From Cordylochernes scorpioides (lineage: Eukaryota > Arthropoda > Arachnida > Pseudoscorpiones > Chernetidae), in contig CP092863.1 of assembly GCA_030710605.1 (NCBI GenBank), forward strand, positions 55,766,507 to 55,830,506: a DNA stretch of 64,000 nt, written 5' to 3'. Positions 33,591 through 45,999 of the stretch are shown one piece after another. Position 1 is the first letter of the stretch. Every line of letters begins with the position of its first letter. The notes under the pieces were generated by a model. The model did not search any database, had not been told where the DNA came from, and saw only the letters and a program-made list of their open reading frames with translations. Position numbers and translations under genes: made by a program.

Positions 33591-33990
33591 CAGGGTGATC
33601 CAAAAGTCCCGCACAACTTTAAAAATTAATAACTCCGCGAATATTTGCGCTAGAGCAATGCGGTAAACACCATTGTGTTCAGGATGCAATGGGATTTTTT
33701 ATGGCAAATAATATAAAATTCGAAATTGATTTTAGTTACAACTTTATTCGCTAGATGGCGCTCTACCAGAATCAGAGATTCAGCGGCCAAATTGTTTGAT
33801 AAATTGAAAATATAACTGAACGACACGTATTTTTCCTTTTTGAATACCAGGAAAGAACCCTAATAATATCAAATGATAAATTAATAAAACACCATTTCGC
33901 CAAAAGTTAGAAGAATTGGTTGACGATTTTTAAATACAATCTGAGATATGTAAAATAGGTGTATGCAAATTAAAACATGTATAAAAAAAT
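33591..33990 (+). repeat. Left terminal inverted repeat
   Basis: About 400 bp, inverted partner of 42557-42957. It includes GCTAGATGGCGCTCTACC near 33750, resembling a CTCF site. Confidence 0.85.
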
Positions 33991-34697
33991 ATTTATATTT
34001 TAGATGGAGTTTTGTGAAATAAATTGAATGTTTGAAAATAACTACTGATATCAATACACGATTTTTGAAATGTTAATATAGTACCAAAAATTATGATGGC
34101 ACTACTAATAGGATTTCGTGCTATAAGGAATGTATAGTTTCTTGACTAATTGGCGACACTTGACTATTTAACTGGATATTTGTCATGATCCAAAAATGAA
34201 ATATAGAGGGGAGTGACAAAATATATTTGTCGTACTTTATTCCAAATATCCTATGGGTTTGTCAAATATTATCATTGTTTATTATACTGTACATAATTTT
34301 GAAAATGTATCCCCTAAAAAAAAAAATCATTTTTAAATCGACCTTTTGCGTTGGAAAACGTGGTAGTAAAATCATTTTGTATTATTTTTTGCGCAAAATA
34401 TCTAAAGTTAGGGGGGATAGAGAGATTATTCCTTATGCTATTTCTTCTAATGAGCGAAAAGCGATAAACTAAACATAAGAGGTAAAATTGTGTATACCAG
34501 TGTTATTCGAGAAGTTATAACACTTTGGCCTGCACGACATAATATAAAATGTGGGCAAATGACAAACAAAAAAATTACTGTTCACAGAAAAAAAAAAATA
34601 TTCAAGATGTGAGGACAGCATTTATTATTCCCATAACCCAAAACAAAGAGCTGCAAAATATAACACATGAGGTAACTGCCTTCTCTCTTGTATTAGG

Positions 34698-35800
34698 TCA
34701 CAATCCTTGCTCAATGTGGCGCCCTTCATTCTCAAACACCGCCTGCAGACGATAGATGACAGAATGGTCACAATTAAATAGTTGAAATTTATAAAACGTG
34801 CTACCTGATAGAAGCCTTCAACATGTCCAATGTGGTAGGCCGGCATCGATAAAAACACGACTTAATGTACCCCCATAACCGAAATTGTAAGGCGTCAAGT
34901 CTGGTGATATTGGAGGCCACTGGTATATAAAGTGGCGACTTATCAACGAATTCCACCGAACGTATCCTTCAGCAATTGTTTGGCACCGCGGGAGATATGA
35001 GAAGGTCCTCCATCTTGCGTGAATGTTATTTCGCTTAGTGCTTGTCTGTCCTGCAATATGGGAATAACCTTTTCTCTCAAAAGTTGAACATAACGTTCAC
35101 CAGTTACGAAAACGGTTTTAAAAGTTCTTCCATTGATTTTTTCAAAGAAAAATGGCCCAATAATAAAAGAAGAAGTGAACCCACACAAAACTGTAACTCT
35201 GTGCTGATGAAATGGTATTTCTGTAAAACTCCTAGGGTTTTCTGTTGCCAAAATGAGGCAGTTTTGAATATTAAATTCTCCTTTTAGATAAAAGTGAGCA
35301 TCATCTGTTTTTAGAACATTTGACAGCCAGTTTTCATCAATATCAATTTGCCGGAAAACCCATGCAGCGAATTCTTGACGCTTCTCAAAATCGCTGACTT
35401 TCAACTCGTGAAAACTTTGAATTTTGTTAGGATATTTTTATAGAAAAATTATAAATGTGTGTTCTCTCCAAACTGTTCAATACGAAATCCCCGTTTGTCG
35501 AGAAATTTGTCTAGCACTTACTTCTCCATACTGGGATAACGTTTCAATAGCTTCAGCATTCTGCAAAACCGTAACAGCCACTGACTTGCATGTCGATGGT
35601 CTTCCACTCCGAGGTTTTGCTTCCAGAGATCCAGTTTCCTCAAAACTTTTAATCAATCGCTTTAGAGAGTAGCAACTCATTGGTCCTTTACCGCTTCGAA
35701 TATCTTTAAAGGAACGAAACGCTCGTAAAGCTTCAGTGGCAGATTCTGAATCACAATTTAAAAAATTCACCAAGAGTGCTTTATCAGGTAGTGACGGCAT
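34698..35800 (-). pseudogene. DDE transposase of the long-TIR transposon
   Basis: Minus strand. The first part (35800-35477) is an N-terminal helix-turn-helix domain of the type seen in insect IS630/Tc1/mariner relatives (ALRAFRSFK...GPMS...FEETGSL). The catalytic part (35404-34943) includes KTDDAHFYLKG, HRVTVLCGF and FTQDGGPSH. A C-terminal WPPISPDLTP block and LQAVFENEGRHIEQ follow in a further frame, ending at TGA 34698. At least two frame changes and one stop break it. I placed the start at the ATG at 35800; an upstream ATG at 35923 in the same frame would add 41 residues. Confidence 0.75.
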
Positions 35801-35929
35801 TCCAAATGGAAGGGGAGAAGTTCGACCACACCTCCTTGCGGTCCCCCCTGGACCCTTGGAATATTTGACCAAATTCTGGTTCGTTTCCAAGATGACTAAC
35901 GTTGCAACGGCACTCATTTTCAAATGAAG

Positions 35930-37972
35930 AGCAAAACTGATATCTCCAGTAATGCTACCGCGTCCGGGGTAACCGCCGCGTCAGGAGCTGCAGCTCGAGC
36001 TCATGATGAGAAATCTACTACGAGGACACAATTCAATCTACTACAACTCAATATAAATGGTACCCAGAGGAAAATAAAGAGCTGACTTGTCTTCTCTGTG
36101 ACAACAATGTACATATTAATTGTCCTCAGGAGACAAAATTGAATCAGAATCTGAGATTCAATATCAAAGATTATACAACACTACGAATGGACAGACCGGG
36201 AAAATTCGGAGGAGGACTTGCCGTTTTGATTAAAACTCTAGAAATCAAATTTAAGGAAATCGCCTATAATCAGAGTAAGCCTAGAGAAGGCACGACAGAA
36301 TCTCAGGCAATAGAAACCTATCTTACGAGTAAAACAATTCCAATCAAAAATGTTTACCACCACGATAATACTAGCATCAATACAGGCCTGATAGAGACAT
36401 TAAGTGAAGCATCTTCGGATATCGCAATCATACTTAGTGATTTCAACGCCGAAAGACCAACTTGGGGATCACCTGTCCAGGATAACAAAGGTCAGCAGGT
36501 TGAGGACATGCTAACCGACCTCGACCTTACGCCGTTAAATAACGAAAAGAACACCTATCTATCCAAGTCCACAGGCACAGAATCCGCAATAGACATCACA
36601 GCGATAAATTACAACATCGCACCCACAACACAATGGAAAATTCTGAAAAGTGCAATCAGTGACCACAGACCAATTTTAACAACCCTAAAATTCAAAATTG
36701 AGAATTTCCAACAGAATAGAAGAACACTGGGAAAAAAATTACAGAAAGGCTTGAAGAACTGTGCAACGAAGAATTAAATCACAGAACGATTGACAAAAAA
36801 TTGGAAAAATTCTCTTTGAACATATCCAAAGCTGCAAAAGTATCGATACCTAGAGGTAGACGTAAAGACCTGTGAAAACTTTACTGGAAGGACCACAATA
36901 TCGAGGCAATGATTGCAGAAAGAGACAATAAAAATGAACTTCTTAAAACAAATAAAACAGAAGAAGTCATAAAGGAACTCATTGAAATTAGTCACAAAAT
37001 AGAACTAGAAATTTGGATATTCAAACAAGAAAAATGGGCAGAATTCTGCGAAAAAATGGATCCAAAAAAGGAAAGCCATCACTGAAATATAATTATTTTT
37101 ATAAAACATTCAAAACCAACACTGATCCTCCAATACTCTAACCGATATGAACAGCGAGAACGAACAAACAGATGGCTGACATAATTGCTGAATATCTTTC
37201 AAGCACTTCCAGACTCAGCTAGAGGAATGAAGGCAGGACTCTAAAAATAATATAAACAAGTTAGTTAAACAAGCAAGAAATTACCATCAACAAGATATTT
37301 ACTCGAGAGACTTCACACTGAATGAGCTAAATTCATCAATAAGAAAGTTAAATCCAAGATGTCACCTGGAGATGCTCTAATCTTTGGTCAAATGATTAAA
37401 CACTTTGGAGACGAAGCTAAAAATCAACTCCTACGAATACTGAACATTTCATGGCAAACTGGTAAACTACCAAAGAATTGGAAGATATCAATTATAGTGC
37501 CAATACTGAAACCAAACAAAGATGCTAAGCAATGCAAGAACTATCGGCCAATTGCTCTTACCAGCATACTTTGTGAAATAACAGAATGAATTATCCACTC
37601 TAGGCTCATAGTCTGGCTCACTAACAATAATAAAATAAACCTTTACCAAACTGCCTAAAGATCCAGACACTGTACAACTGATAAACTGTTCTACTTCTGT
37701 CAATCAATAATAGATTTCTAGGAAAAACCGCCAAAGAAGACAACGGCCGTATTCCTGGATATGACCTCAGCTTTTGATCGAGTGTAGAAATTATTTGAAA
37801 GGCTGCACAACATCGGAGTAAGAGGAAAAACCTTAATCTGGTTGCAGACTTCTTAAGGGGAAGAAGGATAAAGGTTCGGGTCAATGGAACATTTTCCAAG
37901 GACCGAAGAACATGGGCTGGTGTACCTCAGGGATCTGTGCTCAGTCCTCTACTCTTCTCGCTATATATTAAC
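35930..37972 (+). pseudogene. LINE with endonuclease and partial reverse transcriptase
   Basis: A non-LTR retrotransposon of the endonuclease-bearing (jockey/I-like) type. 36030-36775 is an AP endonuclease: LLQLNINGT at the start, ILSDFNAERPTWGS in the middle and ISDHRPILTTL at the end. 37350-37590 holds the early reverse transcriptase region (WKISIIVPILKP, NYRPIALTS), then FLDMTSAFDRV near 37760 and GVPQGSVLSPLLFSLYIN at 37918-37970. Frameshifts and stops are frequent. The catalytic (F/Y)xDD box and 3' end are missing: the sequence stops at the boundary of gypsy element 2. Confidence 0.8.
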
Positions 37973-37975
37973 CGT

Positions 37976-40900
37976 TGTTTATGTAAATAGATGAATATTA
38001 TTTGTATTATTTAAAGCCTCATTATGTAAAAATATATGTATATATAAATTGGACATTTGTTGTTGGCCATGGTCAAGTTTGAACTCTTGTACGTCTAATT
38101 ACGACACAACAAAAGTGGCGTCGAGGATGCGCGATCTACAGAGCCAGTAAAAAGCTGAGGAAAACGGCGTCTATGCAAGTATAACAACTACATCTTTTAA
38201 ACAAATCTGACTCTCGGATTATGGAGAGAAAATAGGAAAATGGGTTAAGATTACATCTTTTAAACTATCTGGATCAAGAAAACAAAGGAGTAGAAAAGAT
38301 CAGCATGACAAGTTCAAAGTTAATAGTACCTTTTAGATGCTATAGCCCAGTGGAGGACACTTCGATCTTTTTGTACAAAAATTTGAGGCTTTCTTTTTGG
38401 CATCTGAAGGAGGAGATTAAAGTGCTGATTTTTACCTCGCTACCAGATCTGAAACTTTGAAGCAGGGAAACGACATTTTCTTCCTGGTCTAATGAAAGAT
38501 CAACCCTATGATACTATCATTCAAATAATTAAACTGCATTTGGATCCAAAGAAGAAAGTGATACCACAGCGATGCAGATTTTTAAAGATAATTCAACAGG
38601 AAGGAAAATCAATTTCGGAATATCTTAGAGAATTGAAACATTTGGCAATAAATTGTAATTTCGTCGATATGTTGGGAACCATGATGCGAGACCGTTTTGT
38701 GGCTGGAATCAAGTCGGAAATCCTGCAAAAGAAGCTACTACAAGAGGACGACGATGTCACCCTGGATAAAGGTTTTGCAGTGGCGATCTCGTTCGAATTG
38801 GCGGAGATGAATACAAGAGAATTACAAGATAAATTAGTGGCCAAGATATCCCCTGTGAATTGAAAGGATAAAAAGGGTGAGTACAATAATAGTACGGCGC
38901 AGTATAGGCCTTTCAGGCAAAGTGGCAAAGGCAAAATAGTGTGTTATAGATGTGGTGAAAGACATTCACACGTGGCATCTGTTTTACCTCATAGAACAAA
39001 GACTTGTTTTAAAATGTAATAATAATAATGTAATAACTGGGTCATTTAAGTAGGGTCTGCAAAGCTAGTAATAAGAATGTGGGGATGTAAATTTGTACAA
39101 GAGGACTCTATATATTCTGTACAGGGCGAAACTGATGCCACAATAAATTTAACAGTAGATGATTATTCTTTGTGCTTTACAATAGATACAGGAAGTCCAG
39201 TTACGTTAATACCTAAATATATTTATAAGAATTATTGGCAAGGTAAACTATATTTCCAACAAATTTAAGATTAAAATCCTTTTGTGGTAAATCAATAGAG
39301 ATTATAGATCAAAGAAATGTTTTTGTAAAAGAAGTCAACCAATATTTACGATTAATAGTTGTAAATGAAAAAATCCAGGTAATTTTATTAGGAAGAGAAT
39401 GGCTTAGACAGTTGAAACTTGATTATTCTATATTGTTTAGCATTAAAATTTTAAATAATGAATATAATAGAAATATATTTAAATATATAAATATTTGATG
39501 GATAGGTATGCAGATTTGTTTAACAAAGATTTGGGCTGTCTAAAGGACGTTAAAATACATTTTAATTTAAAAAAGGATGTCACTCCTGTGTTTTGTAAGG
39601 CCAGAAGTTTACCTTTCTCTCTAAAAAACAAAGTAGGGAATGGAATTGATCGTTTAGTGAATTCTTGCATTTTATAAACTATAGTTCATGCATATTGGAC
39701 CGCTCCAATAGTACCAGTATTAAAAAAGGATGGTAGTGTAAGGATATGTGGTGATTTTAGATGTACAGCTAATAAAGCAATAGAATTAGATAGGTATCCC
39801 CTTCCATCGATCGATGAGATCTTTTTAAAATTATCTAGAAGCACCGTATTTTCGACTCTAGACCTATCACAGGCTTACTTACAAGTAATGTTAGCGGAAG
39901 AAGCCAAAGCTGTTGTTGATATAAACACAACAAAGAGGTGGTTTTCTTATAAAAGACTACCATATGACGTAGCGGTAGCACCAAATAAATTTCAGAGGAT
40001 TATGGAAGGCCTATTTTCTGATTTGCCAGGTGTGGCCTGCTACATAGATGATATTTTGGTTGCAGGAAAAGACTTTGAAGATCATGAACAAAAGTTGGAT
40101 CTAGTGTTTAGATGATTGCTAGAAAAAGGTTTAAAGTTAAACAGATATAAATGTACATTTAAAAAGAAATCGGTGGAATATTTAGGGTTTAAAATGGATA
40201 AATATGGACTGCATCCCTTTGAAAATAAAATTAAAGCAGTGATAGAGGCGCCTGAACCTAAAGAATGTTTCGCAATTGAGATCTTTCATAGGACTCTTGA
40301 TTTATTATTATAGATTCATAAAGAATATAGCAAACATTTTAGCTCTATTCTATCAACTTTTGAATAAAAATTGTAGATGGAATTGGACGAAAAAATATCG
40401 AATGTTATTTTAAAAATGTAAATCATTATTAATAGACTATGGACTAGGGGTAATTCTGAGTCATAGAAATGATAGAAAGGAAGAATGCCCTATATATTTT
40501 GCTTCTAGAACATTAACTGAAACGGAAAAACGTTTCTCTCAACTAGAAAAGAAAGCGTTGAGCATAACTTTTGGCGTTGAGAAATTCAGACAATACTTAC
40601 TGGGACGAAAATTTGAATTGGTCACAGACAACCGACCCTTAATTCATATATTTTCACCTCATAAACCAATTCCCATATGTGCATCATCCAGAATTAAAAG
40701 AGGGTCCTTAAAATGAGCTGCATTTAATTATACTGTGGAATTTCGAAAAACTAGTGATAATTCCAATGTTGACGCATTGTCACGTCTTCCTTTAGAATCG
40801 AGTGTCAGGGAGTCTCTTGATGAAGACCAGGTACTTCTTCTTAGGAAGTCGAATGAGGTACCGTTCTCTTTTATGGAGGTGGCTAATGAGACGCCCCAAG

Positions 40901-42384
40901 ATAAAATACTGTCTATAGTATTAAGGAATGTTAGAGAAGGCAACTGTGTGTGGAAATTCACAAGGGTACCGAGAGAAAACCCACTAGCTCCTAATTATAA
41001 GATCAATAAGGAATTAAGTTTGGAGTTTGGTTGTCTTCAATGGCGTGAAAGAGTGGTAATTCCCCAAAAATTAAGATCTTTAATTTTAAATTACTTGCAT
41101 GAAATACACATGGGGATTGTTAAAATGAAGATGATTGCCAGACGGTATTTTCTGGTGGCCAGGCATAGACAGTAACATCGAGGAGTTAACTAGAGAATGT
41201 AGAGTATGCCAAGAATCGGCAAGCATGCCCCCGGCTACCATCTCGGAATGGACTTGGCCCAAAAAACCGTGGCATCGACTTCATCTTGATCTAGCGGGTC
41301 CGTTCATGGGAAGAATGTTTTTGGTTCTCGTGGACGCATACTCAAAGTGTATAGAAATGTTTATCATCAAATATATTACCAGAAAAACGATTATAAGTCA
41401 TCTTAGAGAAATTCTCGCCAGAATTGGATTGCCCTAATTTTTTGTTACAGATAACGGAAGACAGTTTGTCTCCGGTGAATTCGAGCAATTTACCAAAATG
41501 AATGGTATACGGCACACTAAGACCAGTCCGTATAATCCTAGTACAAATGGTTTAGCTGAGAGATATGTAAGAGAGTTTAAAAACCTTTTGAGAAAGAATA
41601 ATGGGAAGGATGATTTAGAGACGAATCTACAAAGTTTCCTATTTGCTCATAGAGCATTCCCCCAAACTGTAATAAAGGAATTCCCCGGCGGAACTGCTAA
41701 TGAAGAGAAGTTTAAGATCAAGATTCTCGAATTTAATACCAAGATGGGAAATCCGCGAGAGGTATTTCATGAGGCCGTAAGAAGTCAGGAGCAGTTTACT
41801 ACAGGTTGCGAGGTTTATTTCCGCAACTATGCAACTGGACCTAAACGGTAAAAAGGTACCATTTTGGAATTATTGAGCTACCGTCACTACCTTATAAGTT
41901 GCGAGGGCGTCGTGTATAAGAGGCATATCAATCAATTGCGACCTGTGAGAAAGAAACAAGTGGAGACAAGAAATTTGATACTTCCTCGAACATCAGGAAA
42001 GAAGCCTGTAGGTGAAAGTCAGAAATAAAGTGAAGAGGAGGTTCCAGAGGTTACATCAGGAAACAAGGAGGAGACTGCTTCTGTGCACGTACCCTCTTGC
42101 ACTCTTATACCAGGGCCTGTTGCTGTGCACGTGCCCTCTTGCGCTCCTAAACCGGAGGCTGCCGCTGTGCAAGTGCCCGTCCGCAGTTCTAGACCTCAGA
42201 GAGCCAGGAAAACCCTAGACCGGCTGGAGTATTATTAAGGGGGGAGATGTGTTGTGTATGTAAATAGATGAATATTATTTGCATTCTTTAAAATCTCAAT
42301 ATTTAAGAATATATGTGTATATAAATTGGACATTTTTTTGTTGGCCAAACGAAAATAATCTGAGGTTCTTTATTGGACACGACA
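37976..42384 (+). mobile_element. Ty3/gypsy element 2, decayed
   Basis: LTRs are short (about 136 and 132 bp: 37976-38111 and 42253-42384) and diverged, sharing ATGTAAATAGATGAATATTA and TATATAAATTGGACATTT. A primer site TGGCGTCGAGGATGC begins at 38116 and a purine tract (AAGGGGGGAGATG) ends near 42250. No target duplication is visible. It interrupts, or directly abuts, the LINE. Confidence 0.8.
38492..42239 (+). pseudogene. Gypsy element 2 Gag-Pol remains
   Basis: Segments in order: Gag (38492-38863) with FLKIIQQEGKSISEYLREL; a zinc knuckle CYRCGERHSH near 38941; protease IDTGSPVTLIP (39077-39268); reverse transcriptase (39495-40313) with YIDD at 40041-40052; RNase H from about 40430, internally deleted before it; RNase H/integrase zinc region (40735-41175); integrase core (41135-41851) with LDLAGPF, FVTDNGRQF and GLAERY. 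The C-terminal tail (42040-42239) has three imperfect copies of an AVHVPSC-like repeat. In-frame stops and frame changes occur at 38863, 39268, 39677, 40113, 40313, 40715, 41173, 41437 and 41851. It is typical of an old gypsy copy. Confidence 0.85.
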
Positions 42385-42556
42385 AAAACAAAAACGGCAT
42401 TCCAGAGTAAAATAAATCATCAGAGATAGATAAATATTTTTCAAATGAATTAAAATAAATATAATCGATACTGAGAGAGAGTTGAATTTAAAAAAATAGA
42501 AAATTATTATTTTCGAAATATACATATCTGAGAGGATTCCAGCAAAATCAGGGTTT

Positions 42557-42957
42557 TTTTTTACTACATGTTTTAATTTGCATATACCTATTTTACATAT
42601 CTCAGATTGTATTAAAAAGTCGTTAACCGTTTCTTCTAACTTTTGGCGAAATGGTGTTTTATTAATTTATCATTTGATATTATTAGGGTTCTTTCCTGTT
42701 ATTCAAAAAGTAAAAATACGTGTCGTTCAGTTATATTTTTCAATTTATCAAACAATTTGGCCGCTGAATCGCTGATTCTGGTAGGGCGCCATCTAGCGAA
42801 TAAAGTTGTAACTAAAATCTATTTCGGATTTTTCATTATTTGCCATAAAAAAATCCCATTTCATCCTGAACACAATGGTGTTTACCGCATTGCTCTAGCG
42901 CAAATATTCGCGGAGTTATTAATTTTTAAAGTTGTGCGGGACTTTTGGATCACCTTG
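42557..42957 (-). repeat. Right terminal inverted repeat
   Basis: Inverted partner of 33591-33990, followed by TA. The CTCF-like word appears here reversed, near 42785-42800. Confidence 0.85.
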
Positions 42958-42959
42958 TA

Positions 42960-43728
42960 GTTAAAGGCACAAAGTTACGAATATATGTAAACTATGAATA
43001 TATACAGAGGGTGTTTTATTTTTAAATAACGATTTTAGTGCGCTCTATTAAAAATAATTCATTTTATATGTCCCTAAAAGAAATACAAAAACAAATTCTA
43101 TCATCTATACGTAAAGTAAAAATAAATGGGTTAAAAAGACAAAATATTTCAGAATCGATTTCTTCCAACAAGATGTGAGAGAGCGCCAAACTTCAATACG
43201 ATCTCAAAGCAATTTGGTCTTTTCTTGTCCTGGAATTGTGAGAATAAACTCAAGTACCAATTCTTCTATCTCTTTAGAAAGGTAGTCACGTCTTCAAATC
43301 TCATCACCTTCTTAAATAACAATCTTTATAGAGATACTAATACTATGTTAACGGTCTTTGACAAGTTTTTCAGTTCAATTAATTCCTATTTGTAGCGTTT
43401 GAATCAGAGATTATATTGTATAGGTGATATACATTTCATAATTTTTAATTATACAAGATGTGTGTGTGTGGGGATTTTGATGCATATCTAAACCTGAATC
43501 CCGAAACTATTGGAAAGAAGGAGAAATCATATAATTTATCTGTTTAAAATAAATATATATATATTTGAATATTTTAACATATTAAAAAATATTTATATGG
43601 GATAGAGAGCAGTTTAAAGTTTGTGGTCTCACCGCTTCTTGTATATATGTTCTGGTATATATATATATATATGAAGAAATAATAGAAAAATAAAAATAAA
43701 AAGGTCAGGTGTTGATTATAAAAATAAT
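42960..43728. other. Non-coding AT-rich stretch
   Basis: No gene. Short TA runs occur near 43555 and 43660. Confidence 0.4.
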
Positions 43729-44066
43729 GAAGGCATATCCTGACCAAAAGCATATGCGCTTTTTAAATGGCAGAACGTCATCTAGTGGAACAGAAATCAA
43801 CTAAACATTGATTTAACCTGTTCCCTGATATTTGACCAACCCAATTTCTTGATAAATCAAGAAAAGCCATCCACGAACGCGGTTCGCGCTGTTGGCGCTC
43901 GTCAGCGTGGAGCAGGCTGTACCACTGAGACCAGTGGTTATCAAGAAATTGGGTTGGCCAAATATCAGGGAGCAAGTTAAATCAATGTTTAGTTGATTTA
44001 TGCTCCACTAGATGGCGCTCTGTCATCTAAAAAGCACATGTGCTTTTGGTCAGGATATGCCTTCAT
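43729..44066. mobile_element. Foldback element family A, copy 1
   Basis: Arms of about 125-130 bases (43729-43855 and 43940-44066) are inverted copies beginning GAAGGCATATCCTGACC. The 85-base loop holds a hammerhead core. Each arm contains a CATCTAGTGGA word. Just upstream, at 43701-43716, AAGGTCAGGTGTTGAT is a tag that also accompanies the other family A copies. No coding capacity. Confidence 0.8.
43871..43910 (-). ncRNA. Hammerhead ribozyme, one core change
   Basis: Minus strand: CCACG, CTGACGA, stem II GCGC-CAACA-GCGC, GAA, CCGCGT, T, CGTGG. Stem I (CCACG with CGTGG) is perfect. The base expected to be A at 15.1 is C, which would break the A15.1-U16.1 pair. Copy 2 at 49245 has the expected A, so this looks like a mutated copy of a real ribozyme. 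Confidence 0.65.
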
Positions 44067-44084
44067 TATTCATATATGAAAAAG

Positions 44085-44875
44085 AAAGCAATAATTCCCT
44101 AGCCTTTTTAGACATCCAGCTTTAAAGAAATCAATATAACATCGAAACTTGCATTTACAGGAAACCCACTCACACCGGAAACTATTTGAATTTCAGCTCC
44201 TTTGGTCCCATACATAACAAAATAGCCGTAGTGAAATCTCTTTCTAAAAGAATAGAAACACACCACTCAAATAGAAATAGTGCAACAGAAGAAAGAAATA
44301 TAATTTTCAAAGAATTAATAAATAATAATTATCCAAAAATATTTATTTAAAAACATTTTCATAAACAGAGAGATATACCTTCAAATAATAGTCGTGATCA
44401 ATCCCAAAAAAGATATTGCTCTATTCCATATAGCTACGGTTCGGAGAGAATTGCCCGAATTTTAAAGAGACATAATATAATTACAACATATCAATCTGCA
44501 CAAAATTTTCGCCAAATCTTACGCCATTCAGATACAAAAAATACTTTGAATCAAGAAAATTCAACCAATGTAATTTACAAAATTCCCTGCCAAACATGTC
44601 AATCTACATACATTGGAGAAACAGGTAAATCACTTAAAGATCGTATCAATCAACATAAAGCAGCTTTAAAAAACTACAAACCTTTATCCCTACTAGTTGA
44701 CCACTCCCTGAACAATAGCCATGTACCAGATTTCAAACAGGCCACAATTATATACAAAAATATAACAGAAAAGCATTGTAGACTGTTTTTAGAAAGTTGG
44801 GCTTCTGCCGAAGATAAACACAGTATAAACAGAAAAATTGATTTTCCAGAGGTTTATAAAGAAATCATATCTTAA
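44085..44875 (+). pseudogene. Second Penelope-like element fragment
   Basis: A single frame with stops near 44123 and 44348 reads LAFLDIQL, CIYRKPTHTGNYLNF and later VIYKIPCQTCQSTYIGETG. That is the end of a PLE reverse transcriptase, the linker, and a GIY-YIG endonuclease with its YIG intact, followed by LKDRINQHK. The protein ends at TAA 44873. The front of the reverse transcriptase is missing. It is a different PLE from the one at 17-25 kb, whose motif is degraded. Confidence 0.82.
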
Positions 44876-45175
44876 CTATTTGTAAATAACTATGTATATA
44901 CTGTACTTTTAATTTACTTATTTATTTTACTTTCAAAATTTTTTATTAATTTATAATTAATATGTATATAAACAATTATATTTACAATTACACTGTTGTA
45001 TATAAATCTCTCTATCTTTCATAGATAAAATAATAATCTATAATATTAAATATAATTATTAGCTGTATATAAACTGAATACAATAGTTAAATCAAAGATA
45101 CAATTCTTTCATTGGCCTTGTAGAACGAGAGTGGTGTACGCGCGCGCGCATGTTCTAGTGAAAAACACAAACATC

Positions 45176-45211
45176 CTCGATAAAGAGAGGCGAGTTGCCC
45201 CTCGAAATATT
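45176..45211 (+). ncRNA. Degraded hammerhead-like sequence after PLE 2
   Basis: CTCGATAAA, then a GC-rich hairpin (GAGGCGAGTTGCCCCTC), then GAAATATT. The layout matches core, stem II, GAAA, but the first core block differs from CTGANGA at two or more positions. Position about 300 bases after the PLE frame is right for a PLE end. I would not expect activity. Confidence 0.3.
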
Positions 45212-45890
45212 GGAACAATAAAATAATTAGAAATCCAATATATGCATCTTTTTAAAATATATATATATTTATATAAGGCATTTGAAGATAGCGAAAAACG
45301 AAAATGAATTGTCCAAATCAAATGTTCCTTATTGATAATTGATTTTAAAATGGCACTTGCAGTTTTCTGTGCATCAACAGAGTTGGGGGGACGTCTTTTT
45401 GTCTCATGTTCAAGCCCGCCTCATAGGCAATATTTGAAGGAATCAAGGTCTTGAAAATATGTGGCTATATGTCTGATGGATATAGTTATTTCAATTGTCG
45501 TAGAAGAGAACTGAGGCATGCTGGTTGCTTCACATTGATCCGCACTTCACTACGGATAAGTCGTGGTTGCTGGATTAGTGCTGACTTACGCTGTCTTTAT
45601 TCCGAATACGTAGGACTTGTACCTTCAGTTTTCATGAACTGCATTAATATATATATATATATATTTGCTTATCCCTAGTACACGTGGTACAGGCCATGAT
45701 AATCATGGTGGGTAGAAGGCGACTGTTTTTACTGTAAGTGCACCACATGTCTACACACGTGAAAATCAGTTCGACTTTGCACTTACAAATAAATATGTCA
45801 GAGCCCCGTTTGGTTACTTGCACTCGCTAGTGGGGTTGGACTTTTGCAAGAAAAGGAGGACATTGGAGCATTTTTTTTAATCAGAAAAAA

Positions 45891-45962
45891 GTGCCCAATG
45901 CAGGAATCGAACCCGGGTCGTAGTGGTCGTAAACCAACGGTTTATACCAGCCCGACCCCCCA
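45891..45962 (-). other. tRNA-like or SINE-head sequence
   Basis: The minus strand has GGCTGGTATAAACCGTTGG (A-box-like), a 7-base loop and GGGTTCGATTCC (a perfect B box). A TTTTTT terminator-like run lies directly after. The acceptor arms do not pair, so it is not a normal tRNA gene; a tRNA-derived SINE head or pseudogene is likely. Confidence 0.45.
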
Positions 45963-45999
45963 CTGCATTAATATGACTAGTTTAAGATATCTAGTAATG

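Larger units (their letters stand above)
33591..42957 (-). mobile_element. Tc1/mariner-superfamily transposon with 400-bp TIRs
   Basis: The ends CAGGGTGATCCAAAAGTCCC (left) and CAAGGTGATCCAAAAGTCCC (right, reverse strand) open inverted repeats that can be followed for about 400 bases: 33591-33990 and 42557-42957. TA flanks both ends. The element encodes a minus-strand transposase. Its length of 9.4 kb is due to a LINE and a gypsy element lying between the transposase 5' end and the right inverted repeat. Confidence 0.85.
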
